Part shown: positions 1-10,400 of the stretch, one piece after another
Numbering within the stretch: the stretch's first letter is position 1
How the letters are laid out: every line of letters starts with the position of its first letter
DNA from: Kitagawia praeruptora
Taxonomy: Eukaryota > Streptophyta > Magnoliopsida > Apiales > Apiaceae
DNA length: 64,000 nt
Assembly (NCBI GenBank): GCA_037693485.1
Contig: CM075345.1
Location: 119,992,001 to 120,056,000, forward strand
Direction: 5' to 3'
Made by a program: the position numbers and the translations under genes
Notes under the pieces: model-generated
Seen by the model: only the letters and a program-made list of their open reading frames with translations
The model's database searches: none
What the model was told of the DNA's origin: nothing

Positions 1-236
1 CATCTATAATATATAGATAATATCTATAATTCATTATCTCCACTTATATCGTGACACATCATTGATCTTATTTACTTATATATATATATTAAAATAATAA
101 TAAAATACTATTTTTATAATATAGCTATTCATTATAGCTAATACCATTGGAGTAAAATATCTTACAGTTCAGCAAATTTTTAGATAATCATTATATAGCT
201 AATGATTTTAGCTATTACCGTTGGAGATGCTCTAAA
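1..236. mobile_element. Partial MITE-like repeat at window edge
   Basis: AT-rich sequence with repeated short palindromic words (atagctattcattatagcta; tagctaatgattttagcta) that ends in ccgttggagatgctctaa, a form often seen at the ends of short plant inverted-repeat transposons. The other end lies outside the window, so the family cannot be fixed. From 237 to 531 I see only AT-rich DNA, including the palindrome ctatagttaactatag near 251. Confidence 0.35.
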
Positions 237-531
237 GGGCTTGATAATTCTATAGTTAACTATAGTTTTTTTTAAAATCAATAAAATATTTTGACCTCAG
301 GGTCGAAGTACTCAATAAACCGAAGAAAAGTAAGAATTCACTGGATCATAAACAGTTTTAAGTACCTTGCCACACCAAAAGTAAGAACAATTTAAAGTAC
401 CTCCACATCATAAAAATCTGCTAATGAACTTTAAGAAGAAAATATAACAGGAAAAAGTGAACGTTGCTTGGAACATTAAGCCCGAGCCTAGGAGTTTGAG
501 GGAGTCATAGATAAAGCTTCGTACCTGGTTA

Positions 532-1250
532 TTAGCTCAGAGACTGATGGCCGACTCTCACTAATGTCACCCGGCTCCTTTCCGCAAAGGATTCCACAAA
601 GGATTTAACGGAATCTTCTTTATCATCAAAGATTTGGTGATAAATGGTTGAAAGCAAATCTTCAACCATGGTTATCTCAACCAAACTTCCAGCCCCTAGA
701 CGCCTTGCACATCGCTTCGGCTCCGTGGCATGTGCAACCATTGATTTAAACCCAGTAATAAGAACAATAACTGATTTGAGGACCAAATTGATACGAAATG
801 GAAGTTTCTTCTCCAATTTCAAGTAAACAAAGTTCGCAGTCGCGAAACCAAAATTTATTATGGGAACTACCCCTTCAACCAGCCTTTTCACATTTACGAA
901 TACAATCTTATCCCCAACTGGGCAAGGGTTGTGAAAGAAAAACTTAACTTTGGATTTCTTCATCTGAGAACGCAAAATAAATATATACGATAGGAAGCCC
1001 CAAAGTGCCAGTACACCCACATAAAATTGCACCACTACACTGTCCAGAGGAAGAAGTATCAGGGCTAGAGTAGCTCCAGCCATAACAGCCTCCCCATACT
1101 GTATTTTAAGAAATGGACAAAGTCTTTGATCGTAATCCTAAGTCGGGAATTTCTATAATTAAAAAAAGCAACCAGAATCACTAAACCAATACTTGTTGTT
1201 CCAACAATGATTGAAAAATCGCTCTCAGCTTTCTTGTCAGCCATGGGCAA
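532..1250 (-). pseudogene. Putative membrane protein gene, frameshifted
   Basis: Two overlapping minus-strand reading frames look like one protein. The upstream frame (1250 to about 1120) starts MPMADKKAESDF and has one hydrophobic segment (IIVGTTSIGLVILVAFF). The downstream frame (about 1120 to 532, 183 codons from its own Met at 1083) has two or three hydrophobic segments (AGATLALILLPLDSVVVQFY; VGVLALWGFLSYIFIL; INLVLKSVIVLITGF) and a soluble tail. The downstream frame stays open and protein-like upstream of its Met (reading LKIQYGEAV), so a single indel between about 1094 and 1135, or a missed intron, best joins the two. I do not recognise the family and infer no function beyond likely membrane association. 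It sits among MITEs, so it could be a decayed gene fragment. Confidence 0.4.
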
Positions 1251-1298
1251 TGTGCTAATTACTGAAGAAGATTGTGTTTTGAGTGTCGTGTACTCGTA

Positions 1299-1458
1299 TA
1301 GTTAACTATAGGTAATTACCTAAAGTTAAGACATACTATAATACAATCCGAGAGCTATTTTTGTAAATGCATGGGGTGGATTTCATTATTACAAAAATGG
1401 CATCCACCTTTTATACTCAAAATGCTGTTAACTTTAGATAATTAACTATAGTTAACTG
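1299..1458. mobile_element. Foldback MITE, 160 bp, TA target site
   Basis: Terminal inverted repeats of about 30 bp: the left end begins TAGTTAACTATAGGTAATTA and runs to CTAAAGTTAA; the right end is its near-perfect reverse complement (starting CAGTTAACTATAG). TA dinucleotides flank it at 1297-1298 and 1459-1460. An inner inverted pair (ggtggat/atccacc) lies in the middle. Size and TA duplication fit a Stowaway-type (Tc1/mariner) MITE, although the terminal sequence differs from the CTCCCTCCGT family elsewhere in this window. Confidence 0.6.
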
Positions 1459-1800
1459 TAGGAACATTTTTCTCTTATGTAAAATAAATAATCAAATATT
1501 TTATGGCTAATTTTATATCAAACAAATCATGTAAAATAAAATATCACTATAACATTACAATTCTTAAAATCATTTAACAATAAGATCTTGTGTATTTCTT
1601 GTAATCCTTTTGTTTAAACTATTTTTAAACTTTTGTTAATAAAATGATTTCATTTATTGTGAGTATCGATTATAAAAACTTAAGAAGATACTTGTTTTAT
1701 ATAAATTTTAATGCTACATCTTAAATTTTATTTACATTCCTTAAAATAGTAAAATTGATATAATTTATTTTTATTATATGTATTATCATTAATTATCTTA

Positions 1801-1803
<3 letters not shown>

Positions 1804-1834
<31 letters not shown>
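1804..1834. repeat. (TA)n microsatellite
   Basis: About 31 bp of pure TA. It marks the left edge of the inverted-repeat element that follows. The preceding segment 1461-1803 is AT-rich with no gene that I can support. Confidence 0.9.
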
Positions 1835-1839
<5 letters not shown>

Positions 1840-3273
1840 ACTCAACTACAAACCAAAATTAACTAAAAACTACAAACTAAAGCCAATTTAATAATATTAA
1901 TGATTTTTAATATTAGTTTTTAATATTGGTTATTAATATTTTTTTTGAATAAAAAAATCACTAATATTAATTATTAAATTACACCACCGAAATCATTAAT
2001 TTTATTTTCGACAAAAAATATTAAAAATACCCACCCTACCCCACACCACCCCACCCCACTCAAAATAAATATTTTTCCAAAATATTTATTCGTAAATATT
2101 TTTCCAAAATATTTATTCGTAAATATTTTTTCCCGAAATATTTATTCGAAAATATTTTTTTTTCGAAATATTTATCCGGAAATATTTTTCCCCGAATTTT
2201 TTATTCGGAAATATTTTTTTCCGAAATATTTATTCGAAAATATTTTTTTCCAAAATATTTATTCAAAAATATTTTTTTCAGAAATATTTATTCGGAAATA
2301 TTTTTTCCCGAAATATTTATTCCGAAATATTTTTTCCCGAAATATTAATTCGGAAATATTTTTTCCCGAAATATTTATTCGAAAATATTTTTTCCCAAAA
2401 TATTTATTCGGAAATATTTTTTCCCGAATTATTTATTCGGAAATAATTTTTTCTGAAATATTTATTCGGAAATATTTTTTCCGAAATATTTATACGGAAA
2501 TATTTTTTCCCAAAATTTTTATTCGGAAATATTTTTTCCTGAATTATTTATTCAGAAATATTTTTTCCCGAAATATTTATTCGGAAATATATTTTTCCAA
2601 AATATTTATTCTGAAATAATTTTTCCCAAAATATTTATTCCAAAATATTTATTCTAAAATATTTTTTCCCGGAATATTTATTCTAACTATTTTATCCTGA
2701 ATTATTTATTAGGAAATATTTTTTCCCGGAATATTTATTCGGAAATATTTATTCCGAAATAATTTTTTCCAAAATATTTATTCGGAAATATTTTTTCCCA
2801 AAATTTTTATTCTGAAATATTTTTTCTCGAATTATTTATTCGGAGATATATTTTTCCCTGAAATATTTATTCGGTAATATTTTTTCCCGAAATATTTATT
2901 CTGAAATATTTTTTTCCCAAAATATTTATTCTTGATTTTTTTTTGAAATATTTATTTGGAAATTTTTTTCCCCAAAATAAAACAACTTTTTTAAAATAAA
3001 TTTGTAAATATAAAAAAAATAATAATTTAATTAAAAAATATAAAATTGATAATAAAAATAAATTAAAATAAAAAAGCTGAATAATAAAATAAAATTAGTG
3101 ATTGAAGTCATGATGGTGTCATATAGGGGATGGGTGTTGGCATGATGATGTAATTTTGGGGATGGGTGATGTCATATAGGGGTGGAGATAGTAAAATATG
3201 GTGTGAAAATAGTAAAATAGGGTGTGGAGATAGTAGTTTGTATTTAAGGGTTAGTTTGTATTTGAGCAAAAAC

Positions 3274-3278
<5 letters not shown>
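1835..3278. mobile_element. TIR element carrying a minisatellite, between (TA)n runs
   Basis: The left end (from 1839, ctcaactacaaacc, then aaaaactacaaacta) is imperfectly inverted at the right end (about 3225-3270, where the reverse complement reads gctcaaatacaaact, then aaatacaaactac). The element is bounded directly by (TA)n runs on both sides. It has no coding capacity; the interior is an A+T-rich tandem array plus simple sequence. The arrangement recalls Micron-type elements that insert into TA microsatellites. The family assignment is inference. Confidence 0.5.
2060..2965. repeat. Minisatellite, ~29 bp unit, about 30 copies
   Basis: A head-to-tail array with the approximate consensus CGGAAATATTTTTTCCCG followed by AAATATTTATT. 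Copies differ by substitutions and 1-3 bp indels. Each unit holds two near-complementary parts (AAATATTTTTT and GAAATATTTATT), so single strands could fold. No ORF is present. Confidence 0.85.

Positions 3279-3320
<42 letters not shown>
3279..3320. repeat. (TA)n microsatellite
   Basis: About 40 bp of TA, lying exactly between the minisatellite-bearing element and the first of the two GGAGACC-type TIR elements. Confidence 0.9.
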
Positions 3321-3321
<1 letters not shown>

Positions 3322-3714
3322 TTAAGTTCTTTGGAGACCACCATTTGAGTGGAGACCGTGGAGACCATATACATTATGCACTCAAAACATTGCAAAACAT
3401 ATATATTTCCAAAGAATGTTCAATTAACATTATTATTTCATTCAAAATCTTAGAAATCATATATGATTTGCAAGCATAACATGTTTTGGGGAACAATACG
3501 TTCTGCAATATTTTGATTGCAGAACATACATGATTTTCAAGATTTTTAATGAAATTTGCATGTAAAACATATATGATCTTCAAGATTTTCAATGAAATAG
3601 ATGGTATAGTGATTTTCATAGAACATGATTTTCAATAAATAATTTTTTGCAATGTTTTGATTGATATTGGTCTCCGGTCTCCACTAAAAATGTTCGTCTC
3701 CATAGAACTTAACC
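3322..3714. mobile_element. Short TIR element, copy A
   Basis: About 393 bp bounded by the inverted repeat TTAAGTTCTTTGGAGAC at the left and GTCTCCATAGAACTTAA at the right. The interior is AT-rich and noncoding. It is a close relative of copy B (4032-4422) in the same orientation. The left end abuts a (TA)n run. Confidence 0.65.
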
Positions 3715-3724
3715 CATAAGTTCT

Positions 3725-4031
3725 AGACTTAATTGCAGGAGGATGGCCTCAACTATTTCTTTTTTGCACAAAAATAGCCCAAGTATTTTTTTTAAGCAGA
3801 TGATTGCATTCCGTCTAAATCAATCTAAAAATTGCAGTTTTTTTTAATTTTTGGGCTATTTTTGTGTTAAAAAAAACATTGTTCAGCCATCATGATGTAA
3901 TTAAGTCACAAATTGAATACACTCATCTGTTTAAAAAAAATAGTTAAGCCACCACATTGTCTATTTTTATACTTGGGTCATTTTTGTGCCAAAAAAAAAA
4001 TAATTGAGTCCATTCTCGTGCAATTAAGTCT
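3725..4031. mobile_element. MITE, 307 bp, long TIRs, 7-8 bp target duplication
   Basis: About 60 bp terminal inverted repeats: the left starts AGACTTAATTGCAGGAGGAT; the right end, reversed, starts AGACTTAATTGCACGAGAAT. It is flanked by the direct repeat AAGTTCT (3718-3724 and 4032-4038), possibly 8 bp with a leading T. This fits a hAT-like MITE. It sits at the junction between copies A and B of the GGAGACC element. Confidence 0.7.
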
Positions 4032-4420
4032 AAGTTCTATGGAGACCAGTATTTGTATGGAGACCGTGGAGACCATATACATTATGCACTCAAAACATTG
4101 CAAAACATATATATTTGCAAGGAATGTTCAATTAACAATATTATTTCATTCAAAATCTTAAAAATCATATATGATTTGCAAGCAGAACATGTTTTGGAGA
4201 ACAATACGTTCTGCAATATTTTGTTTACAGGACATACACGATTTTCAAAATTTTTAATGAAATTTGCATGTAAAACATATATGATCTTCAAGATTTTCAA
4301 TGAAATTAATAGTATAGTGATTTTCATAGAACATGATTTTCAATGAATAAGTTTTTGCAATGTTTTGATTGATATTGGTCTCCGGTCTCCACTAAAAATG
4401 TTGATCTCCATAGAACTTAA

Positions 4421-4422
<2 letters not shown>
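4032..4422. mobile_element. Short TIR element, copy B
   Basis: About 391 bp, more than 90% similar by eye to copy A and in the same orientation, with ends AAGTTCTATGGAGACC and CTCCATAGAACTTAACC. With the inserted MITE removed, copies A and B are head-to-tail with only 'cat' between them. The right end abuts another (TA)n run. Confidence 0.65.

Positions 4423-4454
<32 letters not shown>
4423..4454. repeat. (TA)n microsatellite
   Basis: About 32 bp of TA directly after copy B. From 4455 to about 5490 I see only AT-rich DNA, with no supported gene. Confidence 0.9.
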
Positions 4455-4458
<4 letters not shown>

Positions 4459-5496
4459 AAGGCATTTATATACATATTTTTATTTCTATTCACTAAATTT
4501 TGTATATTTTTCCTTTATAAAACAAATTAAATCAGACAGAACATCATTATAACATTATAATTCCTAAAATCATTTTAAAACAAGATCCTCTATATTTCTT
4601 ATAATCTTTTTGTATAAATATTCCTAAAATTTTGTAATCCATTGTTTCATTTATCATGAATATCAAATTTAAATATCAAACAAAATATGTTATCAAATTA
4701 ATATTCATTCTCCTCGCTTTAAAAATAAACCTATTTGATCAACTATCGTTAGTGAACACTTCATGAATAAAATGAAGGATCAAGTTTCGTGTGACAAGAA
4801 AGTGGCCTTTCGAGTTTCATCATAAACTAATAATAGAGATGCAATAAATATTTAAATCTTTCATCCGTCTTTTATCGATTGTATCAACTTTTTCTATGTA
4901 GTTTGGTGTCGACCATCACCATTCTCCATTCTCCATTCTTAAGGTAAGACCATATAGATTTATTTTTAGTTTAAATTGTTCGATTTTCATTGGTATGTTT
5001 AAATTATCGTGTTTGCATCTCAAATTAATTTATTATTATCGTACATGTATCATAAATATTTAGTTGCTCATATACCATAATTGTTCTACGATTAATTGAA
5101 AATAAATTGTTTTGTCACTATCATTATGTACTATATATTAATATTGGATTGCTTTATCATTTAGTAATCATTCCTAAAATCTTGTCGTTATACAATGATT
5201 AAAATCCTACATAATGAGCTTCCATCTTTCGACAAAGTGATCTTCCTTCCCCACCATCCATTTTTCAATAACTTTATCGCTCTTTAATTAGTAAACCCTA
5301 AAAGTGAGTAAAAAACTTAAAAACCTGAAGGGGAGACAAAGTGAGTAAAAACCCTAAAGGGGAGACAGGGGCAGCAAAATAAAAATGTTGTCAATTATAG
5401 TAACTACACTTCCTCCTTGCATTATTTTTATTTCCGTTTGTAATTTCAATATAGCAGTAACAATACTATTGTTGGAGCAAACATATAGTGAATTAA

Positions 5497-5781
5497 ATGT
5501 TTGTGTTATTGTTCATCATATATAAACAAAACTCACGAGCGGCGGTCTTCCGATCCGTTACCCTTTCGGCGTTTTCTTCGTCGTCTCTTTTTGATATGAC
5601 TTCGTTGTACTCCGATTATCTCTCCGGCGGACATGAGAGCGGCGACGATAGCGACATGGCATGGCCCGCCTTTGGTGGTCAGGCTAAATCGGTTGTGATG
5701 TGTGTTTTTGAGTCAGGTAAATGGTCATGTGGTGCTCATTGGAGGGGAAGAAACGGTAGCCTTGTGGTTTCATCGACTTGA
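5497..5781 (+). CDS. Weak hypothetical ORF, 94 codons
   Basis: A short ORF whose middle part (SAFSSSSLFDMTSLYSDYLS, then a run of G/E/D/S) has less A+T than the surrounding DNA and could be a coding exon. I do not recognise it, and no splice-consistent continuation is obvious. The following 1.6 kb (5885-7490) is T-rich and without a convincing gene. It may be a pseudogene fragment or chance. Confidence 0.15.
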   Translation: MFVLLFIIYKQNSRAAVFRSVTLSAFSSSSLFDMTSLYSDYLSGGHESGDDSDMAWPAFGGQAKSVVMCVFESGKWSCGAHWRGRNGSLVVSST

Positions 5782-7499
5782 TGGCATCTCACCACGACTG
5801 GTCATGCTAGTCGTCCTCAATTCGGTTGGATACGTCTGTGTGACAATTTACAATCATTTTAACGATAAGAATCGTGTGAATTGACTCCACGATGAGGTAT
5901 GAAAATTTTATTTTTAAAAAATTTAATTGTTAAAATTTAGATTGAATGTGTTTTTTGTGATACAAACAAGTTTATACTAATAGACGTGGCCGGATAGTGA
6001 TAGAATGCTATTTGAGTCGAACGGATTGTTTTGGGTGACATTGATTTTTTTAATTGTAGTTATTGAGATTGTGTTATAATTTCTGTTCATATTATCTGTT
6101 TGTTTTTACGATCGCATGCATCACGATGATCTGAGTTGCTAAATATTGTGTATGTTCATTTGTTGTATGTTTGGTGTTAAATTGAGAGTGTCCTGGTGCA
6201 GTGAGTCAACTCACTAGTTGAGCATTTCTAGTTGATTTATTTAAATTGATTCAATCATAATTGCTTATGATTTAATTATATTGATTAATGATTTGCTTGA
6301 TTGAAGTATTTAGTTGCTCTTTTTTTGGAATTGCTATAATTTAGCTTTGACTATTCTGTTAATTGCTTAATAATGTTATTAAATTAGTTCCTTTTTTTAC
6401 TCTCCTATTTAATTATTATTTTAATTTGAATAAGTGATTTTTAAATGCTTATATTTATTTTCTTTTATTATTATTAAATGACTTCAGTTATATTTCATTA
6501 TGGATGATTGACTCTTTAGTAATTAAATGTCAATATATATTATTTTGTTTCTTAAATTTTTGAATATCTATTATCTTTTTAAATAAAAAAATGTAGTTAT
6601 CATTTTTAAGGTAAATATTTATTGTGCCTTTTATATGGATTTTAGTGCCTATAATGGGTGTTTCATATTTTTGGCTATTGGGCTGTTTATTGGCGTTTTG
6701 TGATATGTCATTAGTTAATGAATTTGTTGTGTCATTTCAGGTGACTTTTTTAGATTTTTATAATTTTTTTAACTCGGCGTTTTATATGTCTAATTCCCTA
6801 CCATTTTATAATTTAGGCACGTAGTCGACTCTTTTTTATGGAAATTTTAAGTAGTTTTAATGGTAGTAAATGGGGCTTTGCTTTTGATTTTGTAGAATTT
6901 TTTCTAATTTGCAGAAATTGTATTTAATCATTATTTTAGTTACTATATAATGGCCATGATTGATGATTTTTTGACTTTTAAAAGCATTTTTATTTTTTGT
7001 ATCATTATGGGTGGCCATGATTGATGGCTTAGATTTTGGACCTTTAAGAGGTAATAATATGCCATTTTGTTGGCTTGTCTTTACCATAATTTATTGTTAG
7101 ACTTAATTATTCAGTTAAGTTTTTAATATTTAATGTGTGCTAATATTGGTAATTTTATAATTTGTAAATTTATTAGCTAAGTTTTGGTTATTATTAAATT
7201 ATGTAATAATACTATTTGTTTTAGGAATTTTATTGAGTGGAAGTTATATAGCCTCATATTTTTTAATTAATTAAATATAGTTATTACTTTTAATATTATT
7301 ACTGAGTTTATGTTGGAAATTATTGCCTTTTAATATCTTTCATTTCTGATTTATATTTATTTTTAACTAATGTTTATTATGTTGGATTTTAAGGATTCTA
7401 GTATTCAAATATACATATAATTTGTGTTTAAAGTTTTAAATGTAAATTTTGTGAAAATTCATTTTAATATTTTACTTGATTTATTTTAGGTTTTTAAAT

Positions 7500-10400
7500 G
7501 GGTATTAGTTTAATATGTCCCAAATTTAAAGGACAATTATGAATATATCCCTTTTTATATAATATTTATAAATATGTCATTTGGTTAAAGTTAACTCATA
7601 TACATATAATTATATATATCTAATATTTATATTAAGACTATAATACCCCTAATAAGATAAGGCATGAGTTTAGAAAACACGTTATTTTCACAAATCACGT
7701 AATAGTGTAATACCTACAGATCACGTGCCCACCCATTTACCCGCGTATAACTCCCGCCTTTGCCACTAAAGGTAAAGAATTGGAACAAGAATGATCATTT
7801 AAGGATCAAACTCATAATTATGGAGAACAAGAAGATGCAAGAGATTATGTCTACCAATTCTGTGGGGTAAATTGTTTAATCCTTATTTTATTTTGTCAAA
7901 CTTTGTAAGCTTTGTTGTGTGTATTGATAGTAATGGGCTCTCGTTATTTGTAACAGGGATTCACCTTCAATGGTTTCTAACCCACAAATTAGGTATTCCA
8001 CACCTAAAAAGTTGGTTTGTAAATCATCCACGGCAGCAAATACGCCCAGAAAAAGTCCAAAACTGATTGAAAAAGCTAATAGATTGAGTAATACTGTTTC
8101 AAAGATGGTACTGGATTTTGAAAGTCATGTTGAAGAGCCTAGATATTCTACTAAGCTAGTGTTGCATATAATGATAAGGATGTTGATTCCCTAGGTCAGA
8201 ATTTCTGGAACTTAGCCTCTGAAAAAGCAGATAATGTTGAAGAAGCATTCGGTGCTCTAAAAGAACTAATTTTGCATCTTGAAAATTTTGAAGAAGATGA
8301 CTGTCATCCTGATGATCAGCCATGGAACCAACCACTCATGTATAGTGAGGGTGAAGATGATAGAGACTGTGATGAGTTTCTTCAGTATTTTTGCATGAAA
8401 AACAGGGGTGCCGATGAGGATAATGAAAAAGAAGAGGAAGGTAATGTTTCCAATTTAACAAATAATCAAGTTTTAGATTCTGATAATGGGGAAACGGAGA
8501 ATTTTTCTAATATTCCAAGAAGTAATGTTGGTGTTGAGCCATTGTTGATCGCTAATGATTTTGATGAATTCTTTGCAGATGATATAGTGGATAATGAGTT
8601 GTTTTCTGAATCAGATCATGATGAAAAAATTGTATCTGATAAAATTGAAGTGGGTTTACAGTTTTTTGATAAGACTGATTTTCAAAAACATCTCAGAAAA
8701 TTTTGTGTATCAAATAGGATTGTATACAAGTTTCAGAAGAGTGACAATGTACGGATCAAGGCTGTGTGCCAAGGTTTTGGATCGCTCATCATGTGTCCTT
8801 GGTTTGTATCTGCACGAAAGATACCCGGTGAACCAACTTAGAGTATAAGAAAGTGTAACCTTCAACACACTTGTGTTGGAGATCATTATGGGAGGAATTC
8901 AAGTGCAAATCATGAGTTTGTAGCTGATCATTTGCTTGAAAAGATAATGAAATCACATAGCAAGATTATACCCAAACCTAGTGAGATTGTCAATGAGTTT
9001 TGGACGAGTCACAACACCTTAATTCCGTATCATGTTGCATGGAAGGCTAGAAACAAGGTTTTGGAGAAAATTAATGGTAGTTACGATGAGAGTTTTAAAC
9101 TCATACCAAGTCTTTGTGAGATGATTACAAGGACCAATCCAAGATCAATTGCTACGTACACATATGGAAGGTAAAATAAGATTTTTACTTGCAAGTAATA
9201 AATGCATCAACTTCAACTTATATAAACAAGCCCTGTTAAACTGTCTATGTTTGCATTTTGTCTTCTATTATTTCATATGCTACTCACACCTATTATTCTG
9301 TTACCTTTTGTACTCAGACTGCAAGTTTCCATCAGCTTACTGCTTTTCATGTCGGCAAAAATATGTCATTTGTAGTGCTTGCCATCACCAGGCCACAAAC
9401 CATGACCTAAGGCTGTTAACATCCGTCCCCTAGGTACTAGGTTTGCTGATAGTGGGCATATATATGTACGCATAGATCAAGAACTGGCCTAAGGATACTT
9501 TTAACAGAGTTTGAGCTGATACAAATTCGATGCTTCACTAGATTTGGTGATACTGGAGATTGTACTGTAAGGTTTTACATGTTTATGTGGATATAAACTG
9601 ATTTAGGCCATTATTTGTTAGTAACCAGTACTTTGAATTAGAACGGAATCAGGGTTAATTACTAGCATAATTAAAAGTAGTTTTCTCACGATGCTTAAAA
9701 AAACATAACAGTAAGGGGATTGCGATTGTTTACCTGGACAGAGGTTAATAAATAGTACAAGTAAAACAATAAGAAAAGTCTTGGTTCTAGGAATTTATGG
9801 TATGGTGATGGCAAGAAAATGAAGGGAAAAAACTGCTTTTACCTTAGATAGTATGCAGAAATAAAGTGGCTTAATTTATAAAGAGCAGCAGCGTGCATGT
9901 AGTGATAGACTGATAATGGTGCATTGCACCTAATAGGTATACAACAATGATGGTGAGAATTCATTCCACCTAATAAGTTGGCATTTAAAATTCATGTGCT
10001 CCCGAAATACTTCGTTGGACATGTAACCCTCGTTGGACATGTAACCCTGTTTGCATATTCAACTAAACTGCAGCATATGCTCTTAGTATTAAATTAGTAT
10101 AGTTGCCAGAAGATTCCAGGAAGTACAGTAGCAGGTAAGAAACACAAATATAAAAGTATGCATTTTAAAAGAGTGAAAAGGATTTGATTACTAGACGTTG
10201 GCCTGAATTCCATTTCGGAAAGTGACTAGTATGGTACTCTGGAGTCAACAGCCGGTTGATTAAATTCAGAGTCTACCAATTATATTTATAAAATGAACCT
10301 GTTTTTCTAAACATAATGCTCTTACGAAAATACTGGATTAAACCTGAATACCAAACTACATAATTTAGGAATAGAAAGCTCTTACTATTTCCCTTGTTTC

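Noticed and set aside
2060..2965. CRISPR-like regularity of ~29 bp units
   Set aside because: The units are contiguous without unique spacers and the DNA is plant nuclear, so it is a minisatellite.
3108..3479. ORFs with runs of Tyr-Ile in several frames
   Set aside because: They are translations of the (TA)n microsatellite and have no protein character outside it.
6624..6824. 66-codon hydrophobic ORF
   Set aside because: It is a T-rich translation within AT-rich DNA, with no motif and no splice context.
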